From NCBI GenBank assembly GCA_963628035.1, contig CAVGED010000046.1, positions 46,735 through 110,734 of the forward strand: DNA of 64,000 nt. Direction: 5' to 3'. Numbering within the stretch: position 1 is the stretch's first letter; every line of letters starts with the position of its first letter. Position numbers and translations under genes: made by a program. This DNA is from 14-2 sp963628035 (lineage in GTDB: Bacteria > Bacillota > Clostridia > Lachnospirales > Lachnospiraceae). Positions 17,475-26,858 of the stretch are shown here, piece after piece. Below the pieces are notes generated by a model. It had not been told where the DNA came from. It was given only the letters and a program-made list of their open reading frames with translations, and did not search any database.

Positions 17475-17497
17475 AAAAAGCCCTGCCGAAGCAGGGC
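17475..17497 (-). terminator. Intrinsic terminator closing the sugar-utilization locus
   Basis: On the reverse strand a perfect GCCCTGC/GCAGGGC stem with a TTCG loop (17497-17480) is followed by TTTTTC. It lies about 50 bp after the stop of the RpiB-family gene, the last gene of the locus. Confidence 0.85.
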
Positions 17498-17545
17498 AAC
17501 ATTTGTTTTCCAGCCAGTTAATAGCCGTTTGCTGGGGAGCGGACG

Positions 17546-18118
17546 TTACTCCGGCTTATCTTCCAACTCTAACGGATAATCCCCCAGATGCTCTACCTTG
17601 TATCCGTTTGCCTTATACTCGTTGTAATCAAACGCCTCCAGTTCGTCGATTGCAAGCTTGTGGAACTCATAGAAATTATGCCACCACGTCTGGTCGCTGC
17701 CAAGCTCCGCCGTAAGGTAGGCATCCGCAATATCACATCCCATGGCGGGAGCTACATAGAATGCGCCCATGGCAAGCACGTTCACTCCGTTTCCGGTGAT
17801 TGCTCTTCGCGCAGCAGGTACGCTCTCCACAACGCCTGCATGAACATGAGGACATTTGCTGGCTGCAATGTGGATTCCCATTCCCGTGCCGCAGAAAAGA
17901 AGCGCCCGTTCAAAGTTTCCCTCCGAGATCTGTGCTCCCACGCGAAGCCCGACACGATGAAACATGTTCTCCGTATCATCCGGGTCACTGTCCTTCGTCA
18001 CACCAAGATCGGTGATCTTCCATCCCTTTTTCCTAAGATGCTCACATACCGCTTCCTTCAAGGGATATCCTGCGAAATCTGCACCTACTACCAAATACTT
18101 TTCTTTTACTGTTTTCAT
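17546..18118 (-). CDS. RpiB/LacA/LacB-family sugar-phosphate isomerase
   Basis: 190 residues from ATG 18118, which has GGAAGG 8 bases upstream; an in-frame start 39 bp earlier lies before this site. VVGADFAGYPLKE at the N-terminus and Cys76 in the LLFCGTGMG loop are the RpiB fold signature (phosphate binding and catalytic Cys). Family members interconvert aldose and ketose phosphates such as ribose 5-phosphate or galactose 6-phosphate. It is longer than canonical RpiB (about 150 residues), with an extra C-terminal segment (EFHKLAIDELEAFDYNEYK) as in uncharacterized sugar-locus members. The substrate is unknown; its place at the end of the locus suggests a role on the final sugar product. Confidence 0.85.
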   Translation of the reverse strand: MKTVKEKYLVVGADFAGYPLKEAVCEHLRKKGWKITDLGVTKDSDPDDTENMFHRVGLRVGAQISEGNFERALLFCGTGMGIHIAASKCPHVHAGVVESVPAARRAITGNGVNVLAMGAFYVAPAMGCDIADAYLTAELGSDQTWWHNFYEFHKLAIDELEAFDYNEYKANGYKVEHLGDYPLELEDKPE

Positions 18119-18153
18119 AACTTTTTCCTTCCTTTCATTATGATTGTGACAGC

Positions 18154-20079
18154 TCATCCTGCGCTGTTATTTAATATGTGATAATAATATATCGGGATCG
18201 CACTCCATCCGTGGCAAAGACTGCCCGCCCCGTCAAAATCGCTTTCCCCGCTTAATGTCTCCCAGAACGAAGTGGCTCCTTCCTCCAGCATATGACCGTA
18301 GACTTTGTCGATTTCATTCAAGATAAAGTCTGCATACCTTTCAGGATTCACCATTAGCAATGCGTCATATCGGAAGATATTCATACTCAAGGTGTTGGGT
18401 ACCCACTCTGGATCTCCCGCCGCAACCTTTTCTGCAACCTCTTCCAAATGCTCTGTGGGACAGGCTCCGCAAAGTATGCAAAGCGCATTGGCCAGTTGGC
18501 TGTATGTATCGCGCCCGGAATACGTCTTAAATGCACCGGCCTCTTCCCGGTAGAACAGCTTATAAATGCTCTTATTCAGCGTTTCCCGGAACTTTGTATA
18601 TCGTAAAGCAGCTTGAGAATCTCCCAATATCCGGTATAATTCCACTGTTTTTTCAACCGCCAGTGACAGGAAAGCATTGATCAGGCTGTCGAAGTCATCC
18701 CGCTTTTTGTCTTCCGCACAATCCGAAAAATAACAGCCATCCAAATCTCCCGCCCATTCATAAAAATGCCATACATCATCACGCGAAACGGTTTTATATA
18801 AGCCGTTTTCTTCCATATCCTTCATAAAGTACGCAAGAAGCTTCTCAATCTGCGGCATGGCACGTCTCACAAGCTCTGTATCGCCGCTGTGACGGGCATA
18901 TTCCAGAATGGCGCTGGGCAGAACCAGACAGAAAGAAGGTATGGTAAACTCCCAATGGCACGGAAAACACAATTCAAACAGCCCGTCCGCCCGCTGCCCC
19001 TGAAGGATAAGTTCCAGGGAAGCCTTCACAAACTCCTCCGCGTTTTCAAAAGCATAGTAGCCACATAGCATCGCATTGCGGGAATCTTCGATATACATCG
19101 CCTGCTCTCTCCACGGGCAATCCTCATAATGGTCATGCGCGCAGAGACGGAGTGTTCGCACACAGGTATCATAAATCTGCTGCCGCAGCGGATCAGACAC
19201 ATGAAACGCCTTCTGTATAAACGGATACTCGACCTCACACAGGCCAAGATGTCCGATCTTTGTTTCCCCGAATGCCTCGATCTGCAGATACCTGCATCCC
19301 AGTCTTCGGAATGTGCCTAAGAATTCCGTATATTCGCCATTCCCGATAAGCTCCACTGAGAAATCCCGATCTCCTATCCTGCTTCGCACCTGTCCGTCCG
19401 CCAGATGCTCCCCGAAGCTTACCCGGATGACTTCTCCCGCCGGAGCAGTGAAGCCCACGGACAAAAATCCGCATCGCTCCGCCCCCAGATCATAAATCTG
19501 TTGTTTCCCGTCTATTAATTCTGCCTTACTTTCGCCTTGCAGTACAAGCTTTTCAATGGGCCGTTTCACCAGTTGTTCCGGCATTCCATCCATACGCACT
19601 GCTCGCTCTTGGAAGCTTTGCTCGTCTTGATGTCTTGCATCAAAGGTATAAGAATACCCCAGCTGGGTGGTTATCAACTTTTTCTTATGGCTTTGATATG
19701 CCCGGTACAAGCCGCAGGGAAGCCCCTCTCTGGAATAAGCCTTCACCGCATCCTTCGTATATGCCTCATAGATGAGTCCTGCTCCGAAATCATATCCCGT
19801 CAGGCAATCCAGACCGCTGTACCACGCCGTGATCTGGATCGCATTCTCCCCCTCCAGCAAATACGGTGTGATGTCCAAATGGTCATATACCTTATAATGC
19901 CGATAATCGGGATATTGTCCAAAGGAAGCAAGCTGCCCGTTCACATACAGTGCATAATCTCCGGCAACAGAAATGTCCATCGCCGTATGTTCCCCGGAAA
20001 AACTTATGGTATCCTGAAATACTGCGTATTCATCGGCCTCATATTCTCTGCTTCGCCATATCCATTCTGCCTTCTGCAT
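18154..20079 (-). CDS. Alpha-L-rhamnosidase-like glycoside hydrolase (GH78-type six-hairpin)
   Basis: 641 residues, no signal peptide, so intracellular. The N-terminal beta-sandwich (YALYVNGQLASFG) resembles the GH78 N-domain; the (alpha/alpha)6 part contains YEDCPWREQAMYIEDSRNAML, close to the acid-bearing motif of GH78-like enzymes, and a conserved C-terminal WETLSGESDFDGAGSLCHGWSA block with the His-Gly-Trp typical of the clan. The natural substrate could be rhamnose or another alpha-linked sugar. ATG 20079 overlaps the oxidoreductase stop (TGATG); a GTG at 20082 is also possible. Confidence 0.8.
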   Translation of the reverse strand: MQKAEWIWRSREYEADEYAVFQDTISFSGEHTAMDISVAGDYALYVNGQLASFGQYPDYRHYKVYDHLDITPYLLEGENAIQITAWYSGLDCLTGYDFGAGLIYEAYTKDAVKAYSREGLPCGLYRAYQSHKKKLITTQLGYSYTFDARHQDEQSFQERAVRMDGMPEQLVKRPIEKLVLQGESKAELIDGKQQIYDLGAERCGFLSVGFTAPAGEVIRVSFGEHLADGQVRSRIGDRDFSVELIGNGEYTEFLGTFRRLGCRYLQIEAFGETKIGHLGLCEVEYPFIQKAFHVSDPLRQQIYDTCVRTLRLCAHDHYEDCPWREQAMYIEDSRNAMLCGYYAFENAEEFVKASLELILQGQRADGLFELCFPCHWEFTIPSFCLVLPSAILEYARHSGDTELVRRAMPQIEKLLAYFMKDMEENGLYKTVSRDDVWHFYEWAGDLDGCYFSDCAEDKKRDDFDSLINAFLSLAVEKTVELYRILGDSQAALRYTKFRETLNKSIYKLFYREEAGAFKTYSGRDTYSQLANALCILCGACPTEHLEEVAEKVAAGDPEWVPNTLSMNIFRYDALLMVNPERYADFILNEIDKVYGHMLEEGATSFWETLSGESDFDGAGSLCHGWSAIPIYYYHILNNSAG

Positions 20080-21368
20080 CACTTAATATCCTTTTCTTCC
20101 TGCTCCTCCATAGATGCATCCGCCATAAACACACACAAATGGCCATAGATGCTGTCCTGGATCTTGGTACAGGAGATGCTGGTCTTTCCGCCCCGGATCA
20201 TGCTGACAAAATCCCGGATGATTCCGTCATCACCGCCTGCATGATGATCGTCCTTGGCTATCCGCTCCCTGATATCGACTTCCTCCGCGGTATACCATGC
20301 CTTGTCAAAATCATACTTGTACACGGTAAACTTGCACGCGTCAAGGGAGCCTTCAATCTCTCCCTTTGTTCCGACGATACGCGTCAGTCTTCGCGGAACT
20401 ACCGTTCCCTGGATCATGGTGTGTGTCGCCGTACTTCCATTGGCAAAGTGAAGAACCACTGCCTGGTGATCCACAATATCCGAACCGGTTTTATACGCAC
20501 ACACGCCATGGGGATTAAAGGTCTTCAGCGACTCGACCTTTTCCTCTTTTGATATTTCATCGTATTTCTTATCAATGCAATCCCACGAATACCAGGGGAA
20601 TTTGTCATTCATTACATAGATCGACTTTGCGGAATACTGGCAGGTATCCACGTATGGACAATCTACCAAGCAGCGCGTTCCGGCACCCTTTGGTGCTTTC
20701 CCCGGAACCAGGAAATCCCTTCCGCCAAAGCTTGCAACCCGTACCGGGAAGGTTTCATTATTAAGCCAACACAACAGATCCATGTCGTGGCAGCATTTTG
20801 CAAGCAGCATCGAACTTCCGCATTTTTCCTTGCTGTTCCATTTTCCACGGATGTAGGAATTCGAGGAATGTGCCACTCCCACATTTTCGCTGGTTTCCAT
20901 GTGGACGATCTCGCCGATATCTCCCCGTAGAATGACTTCTTTGACCGCCATGAAAAAAGGTGTATACCGCAATACATGACAGACCATCAAGAGACAACCG
21001 TTTGCCTCTGCCGTCCTTTTAATCTCCAACAACTGCTCCATGTTATTGACAATCGGTTTTTCCAGCAGCATGTGATAGCCCTTTTCTAAGAATGGCATAG
21101 CCGTTTCATAATGCAGTTCATCCATGGTACAATCGAGCACAGCATCCGCAATTCTTCCATGTGCTTCATGATACGCCATACACTCCGCCACGCTGTGAAA
21201 GCATAGTTCCGATGGAACGCCATACTTTTCTGCGCCTTCACGCCGCTTGCGCTCCGATGGATCGACAATCGCTGCGACCTTCAACGACTCCGGATGATTC
21301 AAGGCAAATCTGCAATAACAATTCGCCCTGTCACCATTTCCGACAATAATTACTGTTACCTGTTTCAT
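20079..21368 (-). CDS. Gfo/Idh/MocA-family oxidoreductase
   Basis: 429 residues from ATG 21368 (GGGGTG upstream; a GTG 9 bp earlier is less likely). The N-terminal Rossmann fold has VIIVGNGDRANCY and the EKP motif (LLEKPIVNNMEQL), which holds the conserved Lys; the C-terminal sheet domain includes the catalytic-type CHDMDLLCW region. A Cys-rich segment (CLVDCPYVDTCQYSAK) is typical of a subgroup with possible metal binding. The family oxidizes or reduces sugars and inositols with NAD(P), and some members catalyse redox-neutral glycoside cleavage. It lies between the esterase and GH78-like genes and is transcribed with them. Confidence 0.88.
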   Translation of the reverse strand: MKQVTVIIVGNGDRANCYCRFALNHPESLKVAAIVDPSERKRREGAEKYGVPSELCFHSVAECMAYHEAHGRIADAVLDCTMDELHYETAMPFLEKGYHMLLEKPIVNNMEQLLEIKRTAEANGCLLMVCHVLRYTPFFMAVKEVILRGDIGEIVHMETSENVGVAHSSNSYIRGKWNSKEKCGSSMLLAKCCHDMDLLCWLNNETFPVRVASFGGRDFLVPGKAPKGAGTRCLVDCPYVDTCQYSAKSIYVMNDKFPWYSWDCIDKKYDEISKEEKVESLKTFNPHGVCAYKTGSDIVDHQAVVLHFANGSTATHTMIQGTVVPRRLTRIVGTKGEIEGSLDACKFTVYKYDFDKAWYTAEEVDIRERIAKDDHHAGGDDGIIRDFVSMIRGGKTSISCTKIQDSIYGHLCVFMADASMEEQEEKDIK

Positions 21369-21394
21369 ACATCTCACCCCTTATATCTTGTAAG

Positions 21395-23533
21395 TTATTC
21401 TTTTTCTTTTGCGACATCAAATAAATCGCTGCTGGTATATAATCCATCACCGTAGTACACAACTGCCGTAATAAATTTCGCTTTTTCCGGGACAGGAAGT
21501 AACGCTTCGCCATCCTTAAAATCAACGGAAATACTCTCCCAGTGGAATTTGTGTTCGTCTCCGACTCCTTCCGTATATAGAACCTCCGCCGATGTATATC
21601 TCTCCGGGAAATGCAGCCGCAAGATTCCACCGGAAAGCTCCGCCTTCAAGGGAACCCGCTTTCGGGTCTTCCTAAAGCAGTCATCCATAAAGGAAAGGAC
21701 ATTTTCATTCTCAAAATTACTGACATTGTCGTGATACAGCTCCTGCTTCACTGCAAGGCTCACAACGCCGTGCAGCAAACGATACGTTCTCTGTCTCTGA
21801 ATGGGAGAAAAGGCCCCATCCAGTAGTCCTGCATGAAAAAGTATCGGAATGTCTGTTCCATACAGATAATTGGCCGGGTCAAGCCATGTATCATAGAAAT
21901 CCTTGCGCTCCCTGTCCGCAAACAGCCCCGTTTCCTGCCCCAGCAGATCATCGGTAATAAACCCGGCAGAATAAATGATCGCCGCCGCAGAAAAGCGCTT
22001 ATCCACGCCAACTGCAATGAGTGACAGTACACCTCCCCAGGAGATCCCCACGATTCCGGTACGCGTACAATCCGTCTTTTCCAGCGAGCGCAGATAGGAA
22101 TGCGCCGCCAGCAACTGTGCTACTCCGTAATAAGTCCAGGAATCGTATGGGTCTTTGCCGACACAGTCAAAGGAGCCGACACCAATCCTTCCTGCCGCTT
22201 CGTTCTGTTTCCTGTTCACAACATCTCCATCTGTAAAATGCGTCCCATTCAGATCAACGGCAATTGCAATATATCCACGCTTCGTCCAGTTCTGCACCCA
22301 TTCAAGAAAGGCATTCCCACCCGCTCCATGCGCCAGCACAACGGCAGGGTAATTCTCTCTCTCCTCTGTCGGAATTCCAAGCCATACAAAGGTTTTCCTC
22401 TGCTGCCCATTTACAACTGTCCTTAGGTATCCTCCCTGCAGGTTCCCCGGCAATTCCGGGAAATCCGCTTTTTCAAACTCCGGGATCTTAAAATATTCGG
22501 ACCAGTCGAGACGGTTTTCTGTCTTCTGCTTCAATCTCGTAAACAGCTCCAGAAGAGCATCCGTATAAAAAGCATAACCGAAATCATTGGGATGATTTAA
22601 ATTGTTTCCTGAAATCTCACAATAGCGCTTTCGCTCAAGCAGCCACAGGAAAACCGACGTCATATCCAGCACGGTAACACCCTCAGTCTCCAGCGTTCGT
22701 AAGCCCCGGATATAATGCTCCTGTTCTTTATAAACATATGTACAATCCTTATTCGGTACCGGCGTCGCAATGAGAATAAATTCCGTGTCACCGGAAAGCG
22801 CCCTTATTTTCTCTATGATCTCAGATACATTCCGAGTAAATACTTCGACTGACATTCCTTCCGGTGCATCATTCATTCCAAAGGCTATGATTGCCAGATC
22901 CACATTTTGTCCCGAAAACTTCTCTGCAACAGCTTCCTTGGCCCACTCTGTGCCATATCCGGAACGGGAAACATTTAGCAAGTCTATCCTGGCTCCATAT
23001 AATTTCTCTGCTTCCTTCAGCGCCTGCACACACCAGTGCTCATATCCTTCGAATCCCATTTGCCAGGAAGAATTCGCAGCATTGGAGATACTGTCGCCAA
23101 ACAGGGCAATCTTAAGCCTCTTATTGTCTTTCAGCTTCTGATAGGTCAACGGCAGACACAGCTTGTCGGATACACTCCTTGGAAGCTCTGTCTCTTCACA
23201 GTCATAGCTTGCCAGAAATTGCGTCCCTCTCATATATACAGGATCGACCAGCAGGCAGCCCTCGATCTTATAGCGCAGGTTCTCCGAAGGCAGCTCCTCT
23301 GGAACATTCCGGTTCTGCAGCCACCCCTCCCGATAATACGGGAGTTCACGATTTAAAAGCTCTACGCTGTTACCCGAAATCATATAATCCTTTCCCTCTG
23401 TCAGCCGGTTTCCTGCTCTGTCCTCTAGGATGACATTTCTGGGTGCATAAAAAGCCAAATGAGCAGATATAATGCCGTCTTCTTCCGCAAACACAAGGAT
23501 TTCGTTGTCTATATGCTCTTTTTTATAAGGCAT
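21395..23533 (-). CDS. Double esterase: SGNH hydrolase fused to alpha/beta hydrolase
   Basis: 712 residues, no signal peptide. Residues 1-135 form a beta-rich lead domain. An SGNH/GDSL hydrolase follows, with Ser148 (LFGDSIS), the GMND block at 219-222 and His314 in NLNHPNDFGY. A second catalytic domain from about 375 is an alpha/beta hydrolase with oxyanion HGAGG (402-406), nucleophile Ser498 (GISWGG), probable acid Asp572 and His601. Residues 630-712 form a C-terminal beta domain. Both domains have full catalytic sets, so two ester types, such as acetyl and another acyl group, may be removed from imported oligosaccharides. GGAG precedes the ATG by 7 bases. Confidence 0.85.
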   Translation of the reverse strand: MPYKKEHIDNEILVFAEEDGIISAHLAFYAPRNVILEDRAGNRLTEGKDYMISGNSVELLNRELPYYREGWLQNRNVPEELPSENLRYKIEGCLLVDPVYMRGTQFLASYDCEETELPRSVSDKLCLPLTYQKLKDNKRLKIALFGDSISNAANSSWQMGFEGYEHWCVQALKEAEKLYGARIDLLNVSRSGYGTEWAKEAVAEKFSGQNVDLAIIAFGMNDAPEGMSVEVFTRNVSEIIEKIRALSGDTEFILIATPVPNKDCTYVYKEQEHYIRGLRTLETEGVTVLDMTSVFLWLLERKRYCEISGNNLNHPNDFGYAFYTDALLELFTRLKQKTENRLDWSEYFKIPEFEKADFPELPGNLQGGYLRTVVNGQQRKTFVWLGIPTEERENYPAVVLAHGAGGNAFLEWVQNWTKRGYIAIAVDLNGTHFTDGDVVNRKQNEAAGRIGVGSFDCVGKDPYDSWTYYGVAQLLAAHSYLRSLEKTDCTRTGIVGISWGGVLSLIAVGVDKRFSAAAIIYSAGFITDDLLGQETGLFADRERKDFYDTWLDPANYLYGTDIPILFHAGLLDGAFSPIQRQRTYRLLHGVVSLAVKQELYHDNVSNFENENVLSFMDDCFRKTRKRVPLKAELSGGILRLHFPERYTSAEVLYTEGVGDEHKFHWESISVDFKDGEALLPVPEKAKFITAVVYYGDGLYTSSDLFDVAKEKE

Positions 23534-23535
23534 TT

Positions 23536-24792
23536 TTATTCTCCTTCATAGTCCATTCTACTTGCGTTCCACCGCATTAATACACCTGCGCCTGCCGATA
23601 AGGTAATCTTTCTTGTTTTTTCTGAAGGTTCAAAACATCCTGCATGATATATCTCAAAAGGTTCATCAGCATATAACACAATGGTATTTTCCTGTTTAAA
23701 ATCACGATTTACAAGATATACGCATCCGTCTTCAAAGAATCCTACCACAACGTTTTCGCCCTCTATGTCAGTGATGTGTCCATATGGCTGAAAAGCACGC
23801 GTACCTTTTTCTGTTTTTCCTATATGATATACTTCCTTTGACTTTGTCTTAAACAGTCGATTTCCAATAGGATAAATCTCTTTGTTAATAGCCTGTACAT
23901 CATAATAGTGTTCATATTTGTTTCCGTGTCTGTCACACATGGCATTATCCCAGCTCCAATAACGCGTATCTTCATTATCTTCATCATCATCACTGCCGGG
24001 AAGCCAATAGGTAAAATACGATATTCGGTGCATCCCATATACCAGGCACATGTTAACTTCCCACAGGATTTCCGCCCTCGTTAAATTTCTACAGCATCCA
24101 TGCTCTGTGAGCAGAATAATCAACATTTGCTCCAAATTATGTTTCAGACCGATTCGTCGGACATCTTCTAAGTTTTCAAAAAAATCGTCACGGTCTTCCG
24201 ATTGTTCTGCCGCTAATCGGATAAGCCTTTCCCTCTCTTCCTCTGCTGCACTGGCTGTGGATCTTTTCTTTTTCTTGCGTCCCATAAAATGATAATGATC
24301 GTAACTTAAGAAATCCGGATCCACGATTTCCACAAATCGCTTCAAATGTGTGAGGTAATCTGTATCCTTATACATTTCCGGAGTGGCATAGTTCGGATAC
24401 AGATTGATAACCACCTCTTGATTCGGCGAATACTTATGAAATGCACTTGTGACAGCCGACAGCATTGGAAACATCTCGCTGTCCGGCTCATCCGAAATAT
24501 CCCATCCTGCGATATTGTCAAACCCCGAATAATCCTCTACTACCTCTTTTACAATTGCATCTACTGCACTTATATCTTTGCTTCTGATAAGTTCCGTGAC
24601 TCTTGTTTCAAAAATATTCGCCTTCATCCCATACTTTTTTAATAAAGGTAATGCTTGTTTATTTGCTTCCGCGGTATTTTGAAACAGCTGACACAATGTC
24701 ATACCGGAGGCAGCAATATCAGCCACACATTCTTCCTTCACAATATATTCCGAGGGTGGACCATAAAAATATGTAATGTCAAATTGTTTCAT
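23536..24792 (-). CDS. Glycoside-hydrolase-like TIM barrel, intracellular
   Basis: 418 residues, no signal peptide. It shares a framework with the lipoprotein at 33447-34868 and the C-terminal domain of the protein at 30023-33421: a Gly/Trp strand leading to D-E-P (AGWDISDEPDS, Glu102), then VINLYPNYA, then FLSYDHYHF, then a late barrel strand LTEHG (Glu230), then VYGMHRISYFTYW, and a C-terminal beta domain with VYLVNRDF. The D-E-P Glu is the probable acid/base of a clan GH-A style enzyme. I cannot assign a CAZy family. An insertion of charged residues (about 171-200) is not seen in the paralogues. Confidence 0.6.
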   Translation of the reverse strand: MKQFDITYFYGPPSEYIVKEECVADIAASGMTLCQLFQNTAEANKQALPLLKKYGMKANIFETRVTELIRSKDISAVDAIVKEVVEDYSGFDNIAGWDISDEPDSEMFPMLSAVTSAFHKYSPNQEVVINLYPNYATPEMYKDTDYLTHLKRFVEIVDPDFLSYDHYHFMGRKKKKRSTASAAEEERERLIRLAAEQSEDRDDFFENLEDVRRIGLKHNLEQMLIILLTEHGCCRNLTRAEILWEVNMCLVYGMHRISYFTYWLPGSDDDEDNEDTRYWSWDNAMCDRHGNKYEHYYDVQAINKEIYPIGNRLFKTKSKEVYHIGKTEKGTRAFQPYGHITDIEGENVVVGFFEDGCVYLVNRDFKQENTIVLYADEPFEIYHAGCFEPSEKTRKITLSAGAGVLMRWNASRMDYEGE

Positions 24793-24799
24793 CCTTATA

Positions 24800-26845
24800 T
24801 TACTCCTTCATGGTAACTTCTATAATTTCTGCTCCTCTGCCTGGCACTCGTATAGAGAAACCCGTTTTTGACGTTGGAACACGATATCCTTTATACTTGG
24901 TTAAAGCAACCACGCTTTCGATTTCCTGCCGCATATCAATGCTTGGACAATTATACCAATAATCATCATTTGTCATGATTACCTTACAGCATTCTTTACG
25001 GCGTAATTGTACACAGATATATTTGCATACGCGTCTTTGTATCCCGTGTTCTGTCACCACTTCCTTTTTCATAATGGGCGCTCCGCTTATTTCCATGATG
25101 GCATCTGCACAGGCAATCCAAAAAGCGTTGCTGTATGGCATATGTTTTAGAGAATGCGTCCATAGTCCGCCCAGCACTTCGTTATCTTTTGCGGAATCAA
25201 AGGAATATGTTGCCGGGTTCTCTATGCAAATCTCGTCCCGGTTCCATCTTCCATTTACAGCCAACACCATGTTTACAAAAGTATTGTTCTCCCGAACCAC
25301 CACACGGAATCCTTTCGGCAAATGCTCCGCTGGGCAAATCACTAACACCCGTCGATTTGAATTCATCAGCTGTGAGAATTCTCTGCCGGACAACAGATCC
25401 GGATTCGTTACTAACAGCGCACCTGTATATACTCCAAACGGCTCAGGCATATCGGCCAGATCCTCTGACCGCACAACCGCACTGATGGGAGCCGACGCAT
25501 ACATCAATTCAGATACGATCTCTGTCGTTGGCAAACGCCTGTCTCTGTAAAACTCATCTATTTCTCTATCCAGGCGTCCATCTGACCACACCAATGTGAC
25601 TCCGGCTGTTCCATATACATCTTCTGTAAAAGCTCTCTCCCATGCAGTGCGAATAAAGGCCCAATTCTCGGCAGAAAGAGAATCACACAGACAATAAAAT
25701 GGTCCCTTCGCAATCGGCTCAACAAGCTGTTTTTGATAAATATAGGTATTGAGATTACTGGCTGCTGAGCATACCATAGACGTTGGCATATGCTCTAAAA
25801 CTCCCCATTGTTCCATATTATCGTGAATATTAGTCAAGGGACACACATCCACTGTGGGCATGGAGGCTTTTGTCAGCATCAGCTTTGTTAAAAACTGATA
25901 ATGCACACGACGCCTCTCTTCATCCGTCATCAAATAGCCGTTATCTCCTTCGGATAAAATAGCCAGACCGGCTGATACATCCTCTGCCATACAGTTGGTT
26001 GCTCCAAGCTCTGGTAAGAGCCGGTAATCTACCCCATAGCGGTACATAGCATCAAAAGGTCCGCAGGTCCATGCATTATTGAACATCGCTTCTTTTCCGG
26101 CTGCCGTTAATTTCTCATAAAATTTGCGATAAAACTGCGCAAAACGTGCCGTATGAAAATAAATCCACTTCGTATAGTGTTTATGCAGAATGAAATCCAT
26201 GGGATCTTCATCTTTCGGTATGGAAATTCCCGTGTACTCCTGAAACTGCACAAGCATGTCGTCCTGCGCAATGCTGTTCTGGATCGTTAGTCTTCCGGAA
26301 GAAATTCCATCTGCGATCTGTATCCCATCAAACTCATAGTCGCATAACACCTTTACAACTTTTGTCTGCAGAAGATCTTCATAATAGGTCTTATCTGACA
26401 AGCGCTTCAACACATTGACCGAAATGTCTGTGCCTTTATCCAGCAGTTCCGGATGCTCACGGTGAAAAGTATCCTTGATGTTAACCCCATCATCATCCAC
26501 ATAACCACATATATTGAAAAAACTTAGATAAACCTTAACTCCATGCTTATGCAATTCCTGAATAAGTCCCTGCAATTGAAGATTCGTCCAGTCCTGGCGC
26601 CGCCGTTCCGGGCAATATTCATGCCCGGAATAGCTGCACTCCGCAGGAGAAAGCTTCCTTTCTTCGGACAGCGTATTATGCTGAAATACAAATCCAAGCC
26701 AGGATAACAGCAAGGAAATTCCAGTTGGGACGAATCCTGCACGCTTCAGGAAATTTGAGACGCCAAAGTCCGGGACAGTATTATCAAATCCGATCAATTC
26801 AATCCAGCACCATTTCTGAAACCGATCTGAATCAAAAAAACTCAT
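24800..26845 (-). CDS. Uncharacterized glycoside-hydrolase-like protein, intracellular
   Basis: 681 residues, no signal peptide. The first 330 residues look like a TIM barrel: GVKVYLSFFNICGYVDDDG, then a strand ending FDGIQIADGIS, then MFNNAWTCGPFDAMYRYG and ATNCMAEDVS. A second half has alternating strands and helices with VLVICPAEHLPKGFRV, like the glutamine-amidotransferase-type or beta-sandwich domains that follow barrels in GH42-like enzymes. No catalytic pair can be named with certainty. It is placed 7 bp before the next GH-like gene and 13 bp after the repeat protein, clearly in the same transcript. The assignment to glycoside hydrolases is by fold impression and context. Confidence 0.5.
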   Translation of the reverse strand: MSFFDSDRFQKWCWIELIGFDNTVPDFGVSNFLKRAGFVPTGISLLLSWLGFVFQHNTLSEERKLSPAECSYSGHEYCPERRRQDWTNLQLQGLIQELHKHGVKVYLSFFNICGYVDDDGVNIKDTFHREHPELLDKGTDISVNVLKRLSDKTYYEDLLQTKVVKVLCDYEFDGIQIADGISSGRLTIQNSIAQDDMLVQFQEYTGISIPKDEDPMDFILHKHYTKWIYFHTARFAQFYRKFYEKLTAAGKEAMFNNAWTCGPFDAMYRYGVDYRLLPELGATNCMAEDVSAGLAILSEGDNGYLMTDEERRRVHYQFLTKLMLTKASMPTVDVCPLTNIHDNMEQWGVLEHMPTSMVCSAASNLNTYIYQKQLVEPIAKGPFYCLCDSLSAENWAFIRTAWERAFTEDVYGTAGVTLVWSDGRLDREIDEFYRDRRLPTTEIVSELMYASAPISAVVRSEDLADMPEPFGVYTGALLVTNPDLLSGREFSQLMNSNRRVLVICPAEHLPKGFRVVVRENNTFVNMVLAVNGRWNRDEICIENPATYSFDSAKDNEVLGGLWTHSLKHMPYSNAFWIACADAIMEISGAPIMKKEVVTEHGIQRRVCKYICVQLRRKECCKVIMTNDDYWYNCPSIDMRQEIESVVALTKYKGYRVPTSKTGFSIRVPGRGAEIIEVTMKE

Positions 26846-26858
26846 ATCTGTCTCTCCT

